A DNA stretch of 54,635 bases. Source: AC-50 sp035640455 (lineage in GTDB: Bacteria; Actinomycetota; Thermoleophilia; Gaiellales; Gaiellaceae). Below, piece by piece: positions 1-8,538 of this stretch. The translations under genes and the position numbers were made by a program. Each line of letters begins with the position of its first letter. The stretch's first letter is position 1. The stretch is from contig DASQWB010000010.1 in NCBI GenBank assembly GCA_035640455.1, positions 1-54,635 of the forward strand. Reading direction: 5' to 3'. The notes beneath the pieces are model-generated. The model did no database searches and was not told the origin of the DNA. It was given only the letters and a program-made list of their open reading frames with translations.

Positions 1-752
1 GGGTCGTCGCTCTCGCCCTCGACGACGTCGTGCCACCAGACGTCGCGTCCCTCCTCGAAGCCGACATCGCCGCCGGTGCGGCGCAGGACGACGGTCCGCT
101 TCACGGTCGGTGAGTCGGCGAGCGCCTCGTCGGCATTCCCCTTCAGCGGCACGGTGGCGCCGTTCCGCCAGCCCTCGTCCTGGGTGATCAGCACCTCGCA
201 CTCCATGTCGTTGAGACGACCGGAGAGCGAGTCGGCGGAGAAGCCGCCGAAGACGACGGTGTGTGGCGCACCGAGACGCGTGCATGCGAGCATCGCCACC
301 GGCAGCTCGGGGACCATGCCCATGTAGATGCCGACGGGCGTTCCCTTCCGGACCCCGAGCTTCTTCAGGCCGTTGGCGAAGCGGACGACCTCCTTCTGGA
401 GATCCGCGAAGGTGATCGTCCGCCGCTCGTCCTCCGGCTCGCCCTCCCAGTAGTAGGCGACCTTGTCGCCGTTCCCGGCTTCGACGTGCCGGTCGACGCA
501 GTTGAAGCAGACGTTGAGTCTGCCGCCGATGTACCACTTCGCGTACGGCTGGTCCCACTCCAGGAGCTCGGTGAACGGCTCGAACCAGGTAACCCGCTCT
601 CGGCCCTCCGTCTCCCAGAACTCCTGCCAGTCACGCTCGTAGATCTCGGCCGTGGCATTCGCCTGTGCGGCGAAGTCCTCCGGCGGCTCGTACCGACGCT
701 CCTCGAGGAGCATCGTCTCGATCGCCTGACCTCCAGTCTGCGTCGTCGCCAT
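1..752 (-). CDS. acs: Acetyl-CoA synthetase (AMP-forming), N-terminal part
   Basis: Activates acetate with ATP and CoA to acetyl-CoA in the cytoplasm. The first 250 residues are present and the gene runs off the left edge of the window. The translation shows the acetyl-CoA synthetase N-terminal domain (WYIGGRLNVCFNCVDRH) and the start of the AMP-binding domain (TFADLQKEV, GVRKGTPVGIYMGMVPELPV, HTVVFGGFSADSL). The ATG at 752 is preceded by AAAGGAG eight bases upstream, which fixes the start. It lies 12 bases after satP on the same strand, so uptake and activation of acetate are probably co-transcribed. The family assignment is secure; the missing C-terminal half, including the regulated catalytic lysine, cannot be judged here. 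Confidence 0.95.
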   Translation of the reverse strand, partial: MATTQTGGQAIETMLLEERRYEPPEDFAAQANATAEIYERDWQEFWETEGRERVTWFEPFTELLEWDQPYAKWYIGGRLNVCFNCVDRHVEAGNGDKVAYYWEGEPEDERRTITFADLQKEVVRFANGLKKLGVRKGTPVGIYMGMVPELPVAMLACTRLGAPHTVVFGGFSADSLSGRLNDMECEVLITQDEGWRNGATVPLKGNADEALADSPTVKRTVVLRRTGGDVGFEEGRDVWWHDVVEGESDD

Positions 753-764
753 CTCTACGCTCCT

Positions 765-1457
765 TTAGCCTTCGACTCGTCGGGGCATCGGGCTCGTGGG
801 CCGCGCCGCCGCCGGCAGCGCGCCCCAGAACGGCGCACCCACCGGAAGCACAGGCCTCGGCGACATGCCGTTCACGACGCCCGCCGCGGAGGCATACCAG
901 GCGACCGCCGCCGTGACGATCCCGGCCCAGCCGCCGGCGTGCACCCAGCCGCTGTTCTCGTGTCCGTGCGCCTCCATGAAGAACCCGATCGCGAGCAGCA
1001 CCTCGGTGATCTGCAGCGTCAAGAAGACGCCGAAGACCGCGATGTTCACGCGGGTCGACCAGAGGAGCATGTAGAAGTTGAAGATCGCGAACGCGAGCAG
1101 GAACCACGCGAGCGCGTTCGGGACGTCCGCCTTGCTCGCCGTGATCGCGGTGTCGAAGTTCTTCGACAGGGTCGCGAACGTCACGAAGATGCCGAGCGCG
1201 AGCCAAAACCCGCCGTAGGTCGAGAACGCCGTCGACCCGAAGACGTTGCGGTTGCGGAACTCCCACATCCCCGCGAGCAGCTGGACGAGCCCGCCGTAGA
1301 AGAGCGCGAGGCCGACCCAGATCAGGTCGGGGATGAAGGTCGCGTTGTGCCCGCTCAGGATGAACGTCGTCAGCGCAAAGGCCGCGAGCCCGAGCGGCGC
1401 TGGGTCGGCGACCGGTAGGGCGGGGGCTGCGCGGACGTCTTCCTCGACTACAGCCAT
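765..1457 (-). CDS. satP: SatP/GPR1/YaaH-family acetate transporter
   Basis: A 230-residue inner-membrane protein of the GPR1/FUN34/SatP family, which takes up acetate (or succinate) with protons. It carries the family signature as DPAPLGL (residues 18-24), then six hydrophobic spans including GLVQLLAGMWEF and GGFWLALG. I start at the ATG at 1457 because AGGAGG sits six bases upstream; an in-frame start further out would add a poor Arg-rich leader. It is directly upstream of acs with a 12-base gap, which supports acetate as substrate. A second paralogue lies at 21827-22570. Confidence 0.9.
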   Translation of the reverse strand: MAVVEEDVRAAPALPVADPAPLGLAAFALTTFILSGHNATFIPDLIWVGLALFYGGLVQLLAGMWEFRNRNVFGSTAFSTYGGFWLALGIFVTFATLSKNFDTAITASKADVPNALAWFLLAFAIFNFYMLLWSTRVNIAVFGVFLTLQITEVLLAIGFFMEAHGHENSGWVHAGGWAGIVTAAVAWYASAAGVVNGMSPRPVLPVGAPFWGALPAAARPTSPMPRRVEG

Positions 1458-1594
1458 ACGTGCCTCCTCGTTTCGAGCCCGACCTCGGGCAGGAGAGCGC
1501 GCCGGGCCGAGCAAGGCCCATTGAGACGGACTCCGATCTACCCGAGTTGCAGAGCTTTAAACGCGGCTTACGGCCGCGGCGAAACTCCCTCGAG

Positions 1595-1608
1595 TCGACC
1601 GGTCATTT
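1595..1608 (+). repeat. Dispersed repeat, short copy A
   Basis: The 14 bases TCGACCGGTCATTT match the head of the repeat at 9192. The rest of the element is missing. The copy overlaps the stop codon of the M24 peptidase gene. By itself it could be chance; with the three other intergenic copies it is suggestive. Confidence 0.4.
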
Positions 1609-2743
1609 AGGGCGTCAGGTCGTACGGGTACCGCGTGAGGTTCTCGGCGCCCTCGGGCGTGACGAGCACGAGGTCCTCGAGGCGGCAGCCGCCGAAGCCC
1701 TGGCGGTACAGGCCCGGCTCGACGGTGACGACGTCACCGGCGAGCAGCTCGGCGCCGACCTTGCCGAGCGCCGGCTCCTCGTGCACCTCGAGCCCCACCC
1801 CGTGCCCGAGGCTGTGGTAGAAGCCGTCGGACAGCACGGCCCCCTGCTCCTTCGTGCGCAGCGTCGGGTAGCCGTGGCGCTCGAAGACGTCGCAGGCCAC
1901 CTCGTAGACGTGCCTTCCCGTCGCGCCCGCGCGGATCTCGGCGACCGAGCGGTCGAGCGCCTCCTTGACGAGGCGGGCGTACTCGGCGAGCTCGTCGGGG
2001 GGCGTGCCGACGACGAACGTGCGCGTCATGTCGGCGTAGCAGCCGGTCTCGCGGTCGCGCGGGTAGAGGTCGAGGACGATCGGCTCGTCGGGCGCGATCG
2101 GCCCGGAGCCGGTGTCGTGGCCGACGGCGGTCTGGGGGCCGTGCGAGACGATCGGGTCGTCGGACGACACGCCGTGGTCGCTGAAGACGCGCTCGATCGC
2201 CGCCTTCACCCGCTCGCACGTGAGCGGCTCGCCGTCGAGGCGGAGGATGCCGTTCGCGCGCTCGGCGCGCCGGAGCAGCGACCGCGCCTCGTCCATCGCC
2301 GCCTCGCACGCGCGCTGCGCCCGGCGGATACCCGCCAGCTCGGCCTCGTTCTTCACCCGCCGGCGGGCGACGAAGAACGGCCGGTCCCACGTGACCTCGA
2401 CGCCGCTCTCGCGCAGCCGGTCGGCGACCTCGAGCGGGAACGTCGGCGGCACGAGCGCGCTCGTGACGCCGATCTCGCCGCACACGCGCATGGTCACCTC
2501 GCGGAGAATCTCGTCGTAGTTGAGCCCCTGCTCCTGCAGCTCGTCGCGGCCGAAGCGCTCGAAGGCGTAGACCTCGAGCCCGCCGTCCGCCTCGGCGACC
2601 CGATCCACCTCGAAGCTGCCGACGACGACGAGACGGCGGTCGCCGTGCTCGATGTAGAGGAAGGGATCCGGGACCCCGACTGGCACCTCGTGCCGGATCT
2701 CGGGGTTGCGGACAGAGTCGCCGACGATCACGACGTCGCTCAT
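1607..2743 (-). CDS. M24 family Xaa-Pro peptidase
   Basis: A 378-residue aminopeptidase P/prolidase-like enzyme that would cut peptides next to proline in the cytoplasm using two metal ions. The C-terminal pita-bread domain retains the five metal ligands: Asp225 (LDLYPRD), Asp238 (YADMTRT), His314 (SLGHGVGLEVHE), Glu342 (VEPGLY) and Glu356 (CRLEDLVL). The N-terminal ~120 residues form a creatinase-like domain. The ATG at 2743 leaves a 38-base gap to the divergent amidohydrolase. Its TAA stop lies inside a short copy of the TCGACCGGTC repeat. The exact substrate is unknown. Confidence 0.9.
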   Translation of the reverse strand: MSDVVIVGDSVRNPEIRHEVPVGVPDPFLYIEHGDRRLVVVGSFEVDRVAEADGGLEVYAFERFGRDELQEQGLNYDEILREVTMRVCGEIGVTSALVPPTFPLEVADRLRESGVEVTWDRPFFVARRRVKNEAELAGIRRAQRACEAAMDEARSLLRRAERANGILRLDGEPLTCERVKAAIERVFSDHGVSSDDPIVSHGPQTAVGHDTGSGPIAPDEPIVLDLYPRDRETGCYADMTRTFVVGTPPDELAEYARLVKEALDRSVAEIRAGATGRHVYEVACDVFERHGYPTLRTKEQGAVLSDGFYHSLGHGVGLEVHEEPALGKVGAELLAGDVVTVEPGLYRQGFGGCRLEDLVLVTPEGAENLTRYPYDLTP

Positions 2744-2781
2744 CGGGCGGGCATCGTATCGGGCGCGGACGCCGAGGCGGC

Positions 2782-3951
2782 GTGGATAAGCTCAAGCCCG
2801 TGGACGAGGCGCTCGCGCAGGCCGAGAAGCTGATGGAGACGTGGGAGCGGGAGCTCCGCCGCGAGCTTCCGGAGGGGACGGACATCTTCGACGCGCACGT
2901 CCACCTCGGCACCGACATCGACGGGTTCCGGGGCGACTACGACGAGCTCGAGCGGGTGCAGCGGCGCTTCGACGTCTCGCGCGCGTTCGTCTTCTGCCTC
3001 GACGAGCCGGACCGGCACCCTGCGTTCCGCGCCGCGAACGACCGCACCCTCGCCTACGCCGAGCGCTCGGGCGGCCGCCTGATCCCGTTCGTCCGGCTCG
3101 ACCTCGCGGAGACGCCCGTCGAGGAGGCGACCCGCTGCCTCGACCGAGGCGCGCGCGGAATCAAGCTGCATCCGCGCGCCCAGCGGTTCCTGCTGAACGA
3201 CGAGCGGCTCGCGCCCGTCTTCGAGCTCGCCGCGGAGCGCCGCGTCCCGATCCTCATCCACGGTGGCCGCGGGCTGCCGCCGATCGCCGACCACCTCGCG
3301 CGGCTCGTCGACCGGTATCCCGCCGCGCAGCTGATCATCGCGCACGGCGGGATCGCCGACCTCGCCGCGCTCGCCGAGCGCTTCTCCGGCAAGGCCGGGG
3401 TCTTCTTCGACACGTCCGTCTGGAGCCCCGTCGACCTGCTCGACTTCTACCACCAGATCTCGCCCGAGCAGGTCCTCTACGCCTCCGACTACCCCTATGG
3501 ACAGCAGCCGAGCTCGCTCCTGATCGCGCTGCGGACGGCCAAGGTGACGGGCCTCGACGACGAGCAGCTCCGGAACATGCTCGGCGAGAACGCGCGCCGG
3601 ATCGCGGACGACGAGCCGCCGTTCGAGCCCTCGCCGCCGAAGGGGCGCGCGACGTTCGAGCAGCCGATGGCGCTCGCCCGCGTCCACCAGTACCTGTCGA
3701 TGGCGACGCCGCTCCTCTGGACGCGGCAGCCGGACACGATCGGCGTCATCGGCCTCGCCCTGAACGCCTGCGACGAGCGCAACGGCCGCGTCGCCGAGTT
3801 CGACCACATCAAGGAGCTCCTGACGACGGCGCGCGACCTCTGGCGCGCGCTCCCCGAGGTGGAGGACGAGCGCGATCGGATCGCGACGTCGCGGGCGACG
3901 TTTCGGCTCATCCACCTCGCGGACATCTTGGCGGTGACGAGTGGTGCTTGA
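2782..3951 (+). CDS. Amidohydrolase-2 family metal-dependent hydrolase
   Basis: A 389-residue TIM-barrel hydrolase of the amidohydrolase-2 type. Visible metal/active-site motifs are DAHVHLG (His39, His41), GIKLHP near residue 127, IIAHGG near 192 and ASDYPYG near 237. The last ~110 residues form a helical extension beyond the usual barrel. The GTG at 2782 is used as start; a GTG at 2800 in the same frame is a fair alternative. The stop overlaps the start of the iron-sulfur subunit by 11 bases, so it belongs to the molybdenum hydroxylase operon and may act on the same substrate or product. The substrate is not evident. Confidence 0.8.
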   Translation: MDKLKPVDEALAQAEKLMETWERELRRELPEGTDIFDAHVHLGTDIDGFRGDYDELERVQRRFDVSRAFVFCLDEPDRHPAFRAANDRTLAYAERSGGRLIPFVRLDLAETPVEEATRCLDRGARGIKLHPRAQRFLLNDERLAPVFELAAERRVPILIHGGRGLPPIADHLARLVDRYPAAQLIIAHGGIADLAALAERFSGKAGVFFDTSVWSPVDLLDFYHQISPEQVLYASDYPYGQQPSSLLIALRTAKVTGLDDEQLRNMLGENARRIADDEPPFEPSPPKGRATFEQPMALARVHQYLSMATPLLWTRQPDTIGVIGLALNACDERNGRVAEFDHIKELLTTARDLWRALPEVEDERDRIATSRATFRLIHLADILAVTSGA

Positions 3952-4381
3952 GCTCAAGGTCAACGGCGGCGTCCACCACGCCGACCCGCCGGTAGAGCGG
4001 TCGCTCGCGCAGGTCCTGCGCGAGGACCTCGGCCTGACCGGGACGAAGATTGCCTGCGGCGAGGGCCACTGCGGCGCGTGCACGGTGCTCCTCGACGGAA
4101 TCCCGGTGCTCTCGTGCATCACGCTCGCCCACACCGTCGCGGACCGGGAGATCACGACGATCGAGGGCCTGCGCGAGCATTCGCTCGTCGGCGCCTTCGT
4201 GCGGACGGACGCCCTGCAGTGCGGCTTCTGCACCCCGGGTCAGATCGTCTCCGCCTCGGCGCTCGTCGCCGCCACCCCGAGCCCGACGCCTGAGGAGATC
4301 CAGCACGCGATGGCCGGCAACCTCTGCCGCTGCGGCACCTATCCGAAGATCGAGGAGGCAATCCTGACGTGGCGCGACTGA
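3941..4381 (+). CDS. Molybdenum hydroxylase, [2Fe-2S] subunit
   Basis: The small subunit of a xanthine-dehydrogenase-family enzyme (146 residues). It holds two [2Fe-2S] clusters that pass electrons from the molybdenum site to FAD. The plant-type cluster ligands are Cys39, Cys44, Cys47 and Cys59 (ACGEGHCGAC...SC), and the second cluster uses Cys94, Cys97, Cys129 and Cys131 (CGFC and CRC). It starts with a GTG inside the end of the amidohydrolase gene and overlaps the large subunit by 13 bases. The order S-L-M differs from coxMSL. The substrate cannot be read from this subunit. Confidence 0.95.
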   Translation: MVLELKVNGGVHHADPPVERSLAQVLREDLGLTGTKIACGEGHCGACTVLLDGIPVLSCITLAHTVADREITTIEGLREHSLVGAFVRTDALQCGFCTPGQIVSASALVAATPSPTPEEIQHAMAGNLCRCGTYPKIEEAILTWRD

Positions 4382-6624
4382 TTCGCACCGAGAAAGAGGT
4401 CGAAGGGCGCTACACCGAGCAGTGGATCGTCGTCGAGGAGGACGCGCTCGACCAGTGGCCCGCCGGGCCGCTCACGACGGTCGGACGGCCGGCGACCCGG
4501 GTCGACGGGCTCGAGCGGGCGACGGGCGAGGCCGAATACACGGCCGACGTCCAGCTCCTGGGGATGCTCCATGCCGCCGTGCTGCGGAGCCCATATGCGC
4601 GGGCGCGCCTCCGCGCCTTCGACCTCGACGCGATCCGCGCCACGCCGTGGGTGCGCGCCGTCGTCGGCCCCGGCGACCTCGAGCCGCTCACCGCCGAGCC
4701 CGCATACCACGGCCAGGCGGTCGCGGCCGTCGCCGCCGACTCGTACGACGGCGCGCGGGCCGCGCTCGAGCTCGGCCGGCCCGAGTGGGAGGACCTCGAG
4801 CCGCTCGTCGACCCGGAGGAGGCGGTGCGCCGCGGCTCGCTCATCTCCGAGCCGCGCCACTACGAGCGCGGCGACCTCGAGCGCGGGCTGGCCGAGGCCG
4901 ACGTGGTCGTCGAGGCCGAGTACCGGACGCAGACCGTGCTCCACAACCCGCTCGAGACGCACCAGGCCGTCTGCGCGTGGGAGGGCGAGACCCTCGTCGT
5001 CTACGTCTCGACGCAGTACGTCTGGGGGGTCCGCGACGAGGTCGCCGACGCGTTCGACCTCCCAAAGGACCGCGTCCGTGTCGTCTGCCGGTTCATGGGC
5101 GGCGGCTTCGGCGCGAAGAATGACGCGGGCGACTACACGCTGATCGCGGCGGAGCTGGCGAGGCGCAGCGGCCGCCCGGTGCGCTGCGCGCTCACGCGCC
5201 GCGAGGAGAACCTAGAGGGCGGCAACCGGAACGCGACCATCCAGCGGCTGCGGATCGGCGCGCGCTCCGACGGAACCTTGACCGCCCTCGGCGGCGAGTT
5301 CATCGCGTCGGTCGGCTGGTCGGGCTGGGTCGGGCCGACGGCGGGCCCGATGCAGATGCTCTACGCGTGCGAGAACGTGCGCACCGTCGAGTACGGCGCG
5401 AAGCTCAACCTGCCGCCGATGGCCGCCTTTCGCGCGCCCGGCTTCGTCGAGGGTACCTTCGGCCTCGAGTGCCTCCTCGACGAGCTCGCCGCGCGGCTCG
5501 AGCTCGACCCGCTCGAGGTGCGGCGCCGGAACCACGCCGACACCGACCTCACAGACGAGCGGCCGTACTCCTCGAAGAACCTGATGGAGTGCTACCGGCG
5601 CGCCGAGCCGCACTGGGAGCGGCGGCACGAAGTGCGGGCGCGCTCCGAAGGGCCGTGGAAGCGGGGCGTCGGCATGGCGAGCCAGATCTGGTACGGCGGC
5701 GGCGGCCCGCCCTCATACGCGTGGATCCGTGTCGGCTCGGACGGCCGCGCCGTCGTCGTCACGGCGATGCAGGACATCGGCACCGGCACGCGGACGGCGA
5801 TGGCGCAGATCGCGGCCGAGGAGCTCGGCCTGCCGCTCGACCGCGTGCGCGTCGAGCTCGGCGACACGGCGCGCGGCCCGTTCGCGACGCTCTCGGCCGG
5901 CTCGTCGACGACGCCCTCGATGGGCCCGGCCGTGCGCGCGGCGGCGGCCGACGCGAAGCGGCAGATCCTCGAGATCGCGGCGCAGCGCTTCCACCTCGAG
6001 GAGCGTGTGCTCGACCTCGAGGACGGGCACATCGTCTCCGCGGACGGCGGCTCGTGGCCGCTCGAGGAAGTGACCGGCCTGCTCGAGGACGCGCAGATCC
6101 TCGGCAAGGGCGCGCGGGGGCCGAACCCGACGGGGATGCGGGTGCTCACCTTCGGCGCGCAGGTGGCCGAGGTCGCGGTCGACGTCGAGACCGGCGAGGT
6201 GCGGGTCGAGCGCGTCTACGCGATCCACGACGTCGGGCGGATCATCAACCCGCTCGGCGCGGCAAGCCAGATCGAGGGGGGAATCGTCCAGGCGATCGGG
6301 CATGCGCTCTCGGAGCAGCGGCTCGACGACGGCAGCGGCCTCGTGCTGACGCAGACCCTCGACGCGTACAAGCTGCCGACGATCGCCGACGTGCCGGAGA
6401 TCGTCTCCGAGCTCGTCGACCTGCCCGACGAGCACCTGACGAACCTCGGCTCGAAGGGCCTCGGCGAGCCGCCGATCATCCCGACGGCGGCGGCGATCGC
6501 GAACGCGATTCGCGACGCGACCGGCGCCGACGTGCGCTCACTGCCGATCACGCGCGAGGAGCTGCTGCGCGCGCTCGAGGCCGCGCGCGAGAAGGAGCGG
6601 CGTGAAGCTCCTGCGCCCGCGTGA
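4369..6624 (+). CDS. Molybdenum hydroxylase, molybdopterin-binding subunit
   Basis: A 751-residue catalytic subunit of the xanthine dehydrogenase/aldehyde oxidase family. It shows the N-terminal a/b hammerhead (VDGLERATGEAEYTADV), the FMGGGFGAK cofactor loop, PPMAAFRAPG and the GLGEPPIIPTAAAIANAI segment with the expected catalytic glutamate. The AYxCSFR loop of true CO dehydrogenase is absent, so this is not form I CODH. The substrate is more likely an aldehyde, a purine or an N-heterocycle. The start is a GTG inside the small-subunit gene, and the end overlaps the FAD subunit by 23 bases. The adjacent MocA-like gene suggests a cytosine-type molybdenum cofactor. Confidence 0.93.
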   Translation: MARLIRTEKEVEGRYTEQWIVVEEDALDQWPAGPLTTVGRPATRVDGLERATGEAEYTADVQLLGMLHAAVLRSPYARARLRAFDLDAIRATPWVRAVVGPGDLEPLTAEPAYHGQAVAAVAADSYDGARAALELGRPEWEDLEPLVDPEEAVRRGSLISEPRHYERGDLERGLAEADVVVEAEYRTQTVLHNPLETHQAVCAWEGETLVVYVSTQYVWGVRDEVADAFDLPKDRVRVVCRFMGGGFGAKNDAGDYTLIAAELARRSGRPVRCALTRREENLEGGNRNATIQRLRIGARSDGTLTALGGEFIASVGWSGWVGPTAGPMQMLYACENVRTVEYGAKLNLPPMAAFRAPGFVEGTFGLECLLDELAARLELDPLEVRRRNHADTDLTDERPYSSKNLMECYRRAEPHWERRHEVRARSEGPWKRGVGMASQIWYGGGGPPSYAWIRVGSDGRAVVVTAMQDIGTGTRTAMAQIAAEELGLPLDRVRVELGDTARGPFATLSAGSSTTPSMGPAVRAAAADAKRQILEIAAQRFHLEERVLDLEDGHIVSADGGSWPLEEVTGLLEDAQILGKGARGPNPTGMRVLTFGAQVAEVAVDVETGEVRVERVYAIHDVGRIINPLGAASQIEGGIVQAIGHALSEQRLDDGSGLVLTQTLDAYKLPTIADVPEIVSELVDLPDEHLTNLGSKGLGEPPIIPTAAAIANAIRDATGADVRSLPITREELLRALEAAREKERREAPAPA

Positions 6625-7435
6625 CGCGCAAGCCGCGGTCGCGGCGCTCGGCAACGGCTCGGTCGCCCTCGCCGGCGGCACCGACCTCGTGCCGCTCCTC
6701 CGCGACCGGATCGTGCGCGCCGAGACGCTCGTCCACCTCGCCGAAGCGGTCCCGCGCGGGATCGACGGGACGCGCATCGGAGCCGGCACGACCCTTGCCG
6801 AGCTCGAGGTCGACCCGCAGATCCCGGCCGCGCTCCGGGAGGCCTGCGCCCAGGCGGCCTCGCCGCAGCTCCGCTCGATGGGGACGATCGGCGGCAACCT
6901 GCGGCAGGCGACGAGATGCTGGTACTGGCGGCTCCAGTTTCCGTGCTGGCTGCACGGCGGCGAGATCTGCCACGCGAAGGCGGGGCAGCACCGCGAGCAC
7001 GCGATCTTCGGCAATGACCGCTGCGCCTCGGCGCACCCGTCCGATCCGGCCGCCGCGCTGCTCGCGCTCGGCGCGCGCATCCGCACCGACCGGCGGGAGT
7101 TCGCGATCGCCGACCTCTACCGGCTGCCGACCGACGAGAACCGCGACGTCGTCGCGCTCGAGTCGGACGAGCTCGTGCTCGAGCTCGACGTGCCGATCCC
7201 CGACGCGAGCGTCTACCTGAAGGCGATGGACCGGCGGAAGTGGTCGTTCCCGCTCGTCGGCGTCGCCGCCGCCCGCTTCGGCGACCGCGTCGCCTACGGC
7301 CTTGCAGGGGTGGCGCCGATCCCGTGGGCGATCGACTCGGCGGAGGATCTCGACCGCGCGACCCCGCTCCCGGGCACGGTGTACAAGGTGCAGCTCGCCC
7401 GGGCGCTCGTGCGGCGCGCGTTTGCGTCGCTCTAG
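6602..7435 (+). CDS. Molybdenum hydroxylase, FAD-binding subunit with extra Cys cluster
   Basis: The FAD subunit (277 residues) of the same enzyme, with the two FAD motifs AGGTDLV (24-30) and TIGGNLRQ (95-102). Just after the second motif there are four cysteines at 106, 115, 123 and 141, in a loop that also carries HAIFG and HPSD. This resembles the [4Fe-4S]-binding insertion of the E. coli PaoB and HcrB-type subunits and is missing from ordinary CoxM proteins. The C-terminal CO-deh-flav domain is short. Start GTG at 6602, overlapping the large subunit. Confidence 0.9.
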   Translation: MKLLRPRDAQAAVAALGNGSVALAGGTDLVPLLRDRIVRAETLVHLAEAVPRGIDGTRIGAGTTLAELEVDPQIPAALREACAQAASPQLRSMGTIGGNLRQATRCWYWRLQFPCWLHGGEICHAKAGQHREHAIFGNDRCASAHPSDPAAALLALGARIRTDRREFAIADLYRLPTDENRDVVALESDELVLELDVPIPDASVYLKAMDRRKWSFPLVGVAAARFGDRVAYGLAGVAPIPWAIDSAEDLDRATPLPGTVYKVQLARALVRRAFASL

Positions 7436-7459
7436 GCGCGGGGATGGTCCCCGCCGCTC

Positions 7460-7990
7460 GTGCGCGCACGCCTGCTCGCACTCATCCTCACCGCCGCGTC
7501 GTCCCCTGCGATCGCGGTCGTCCACCTCGGCGCCGCGAGCGCCGGCTCGGGCACCGCTGCGCCGCCGTCTCCGCGCGTGGCGGCTAAGGCCCCTGCCTGC
7601 CCGCTGCCGAGCCGCTACCGCGGCGCCTTCGAGCTCGCCGCGCGGCAGACGGCGCTGCCGCTCCCGCCCCTCGTCGCCGTCGCGCGGGTCGAGTCGCGCG
7701 TCGACCAGTCCGCTCGGTCGGGTCGCGGCGCGCATGGCATCCTCCAGGTGCTCCCCTCGACGGCCTCGGCGCTCGGCCTCGACGCCTCCCGCGCCCGGAC
7801 GAACGTCCTCGCCGGCGCGAGGTACCTGCGGCAGCTCCTCGAGCGGTTCCAGTCCGCCGATCTCGCGCTGGCCGCGTACAACGCCGGTCCGGCGTCGGTC
7901 GACCGCTCCGGCGGCGCCCCGAGCGGCGAGACGATGACCTACGTGGCGAACGTCACCGCCGCCTGGCGCTCGCTCCGCGGCTGCACCTGA
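7460..7990 (+). CDS. Secreted lytic transglycosylase (SLT domain)
   Basis: A 176-residue exported protein. Residues 1-~28 look like a signal peptide (MRARLLALILTAASSPAIA). The remainder is a small SLT/goose-lysozyme-like domain with the catalytic Glu78 in ARVESRVD, followed by HGILQVLPSTA and LALAAYNAGP, all hallmarks of family 1 lytic transglycosylases that cleave peptidoglycan. It starts 24 bases after the FAD subunit and overlaps the next gene by a CTGA junction. Its place between a metabolic enzyme and its cofactor gene is odd. Function assignment is good; the link to the operon is not understood. Confidence 0.88.
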   Translation: MRARLLALILTAASSPAIAVVHLGAASAGSGTAAPPSPRVAAKAPACPLPSRYRGAFELAARQTALPLPPLVAVARVESRVDQSARSGRGAHGILQVLPSTASALGLDASRARTNVLAGARYLRQLLERFQSADLALAAYNAGPASVDRSGGAPSGETMTYVANVTAAWRSLRGCT

Positions 7991-8538
7991 TCCTCGCTGT
8001 CGTCCTCGCCGCGGGCGCCTCGACGCGCTTCGGCGCGCCGAAGCAGCGGCTCCTCCTGCCCGAGGTGCTCGACCGCGTCCGCCGCACCTCGGTCGACGAC
8101 GTCGTCGTCGTTCTCGGCGCCTACGAGGTCGAGACCGACGCGCGTGTCGTCCGCTGCCCCGGGTGGGCCGAGGGCCCGGGCGCGTCGCTTCGCTGCGGCC
8201 TTGCCGCGCTGCCGCCCGAGGCCGACGCCGCCGTCGTCGTCCTCGCCGACGGGCCCGATCTCGCGCCGGAGGCGGTCGAGCGCGTGCTCCGCGAGTGGCG
8301 CGCGAGCGGCGAGCCCGTCGTCGCCGCGAGCTACGGCGGCGAGCGCGGTCACCCGGTGTTGCTCGCGCGCTCGGTCTGGGGGACCGTCCCCGACGAGGGC
8401 GCCCGAGGCCTGCCGACGCGCCTCGTACCATGTGACGATCTCGGGGCTCCAGGAGACGTCGATCGCGCCGACCAGCTTCCAGAGCGGCTGAGGAAATCCC
8501 TTGATCCTCCCGCTCGAGACCGAGGAGACAACCGCTAG
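7987..8538 (+). CDS. MocA/MobA-like nucleotidyltransferase, CTG start
   Basis: A 183-residue nucleotidyltransferase that probably attaches CMP (or GMP) to molybdopterin. The family N-terminus is present as AVVLAAGASTRFG..KQRLL, with an internal VVVLADGPDL metal site and the closing GDVDRADQLPE pattern. No ATG, GTG or TTG lies between this conserved N-terminus and the upstream gene. The CTG at 7987-7989 overlaps the preceding TGA stop exactly as the NTGA junctions elsewhere in this window do, so I take CTG as the start. The nearest ordinary start (GTG 8065) would delete the nucleotide-binding loop. Its place after the hydroxylase subunits fits a cofactor-maturation role. Confidence 0.8.
   Translation: MILAVVLAAGASTRFGAPKQRLLLPEVLDRVRRTSVDDVVVVLGAYEVETDARVVRCPGWAEGPGASLRCGLAALPPEADAAVVVLADGPDLAPEAVERVLREWRASGEPVVAASYGGERGHPVLLARSVWGTVPDEGARGLPTRLVPCDDLGAPGDVDRADQLPERLRKSLDPPARDRGDNR

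Noticed and set aside
261..1418. Long open frames opposite acs and satP (and similar antisense frames throughout)
   Set aside because: They are Arg/Pro/Ala-rich shadows produced by high GC content, lack recognisable domains and lie opposite well-identified genes.
4369..6624. Form I carbon monoxide dehydrogenase (CoxL)
   Set aside because: The AYxCSFR active-site loop is absent; the segment reads PPMAAFRAPG as in xanthine dehydrogenase-like enzymes, and the gene order is S-L-M.
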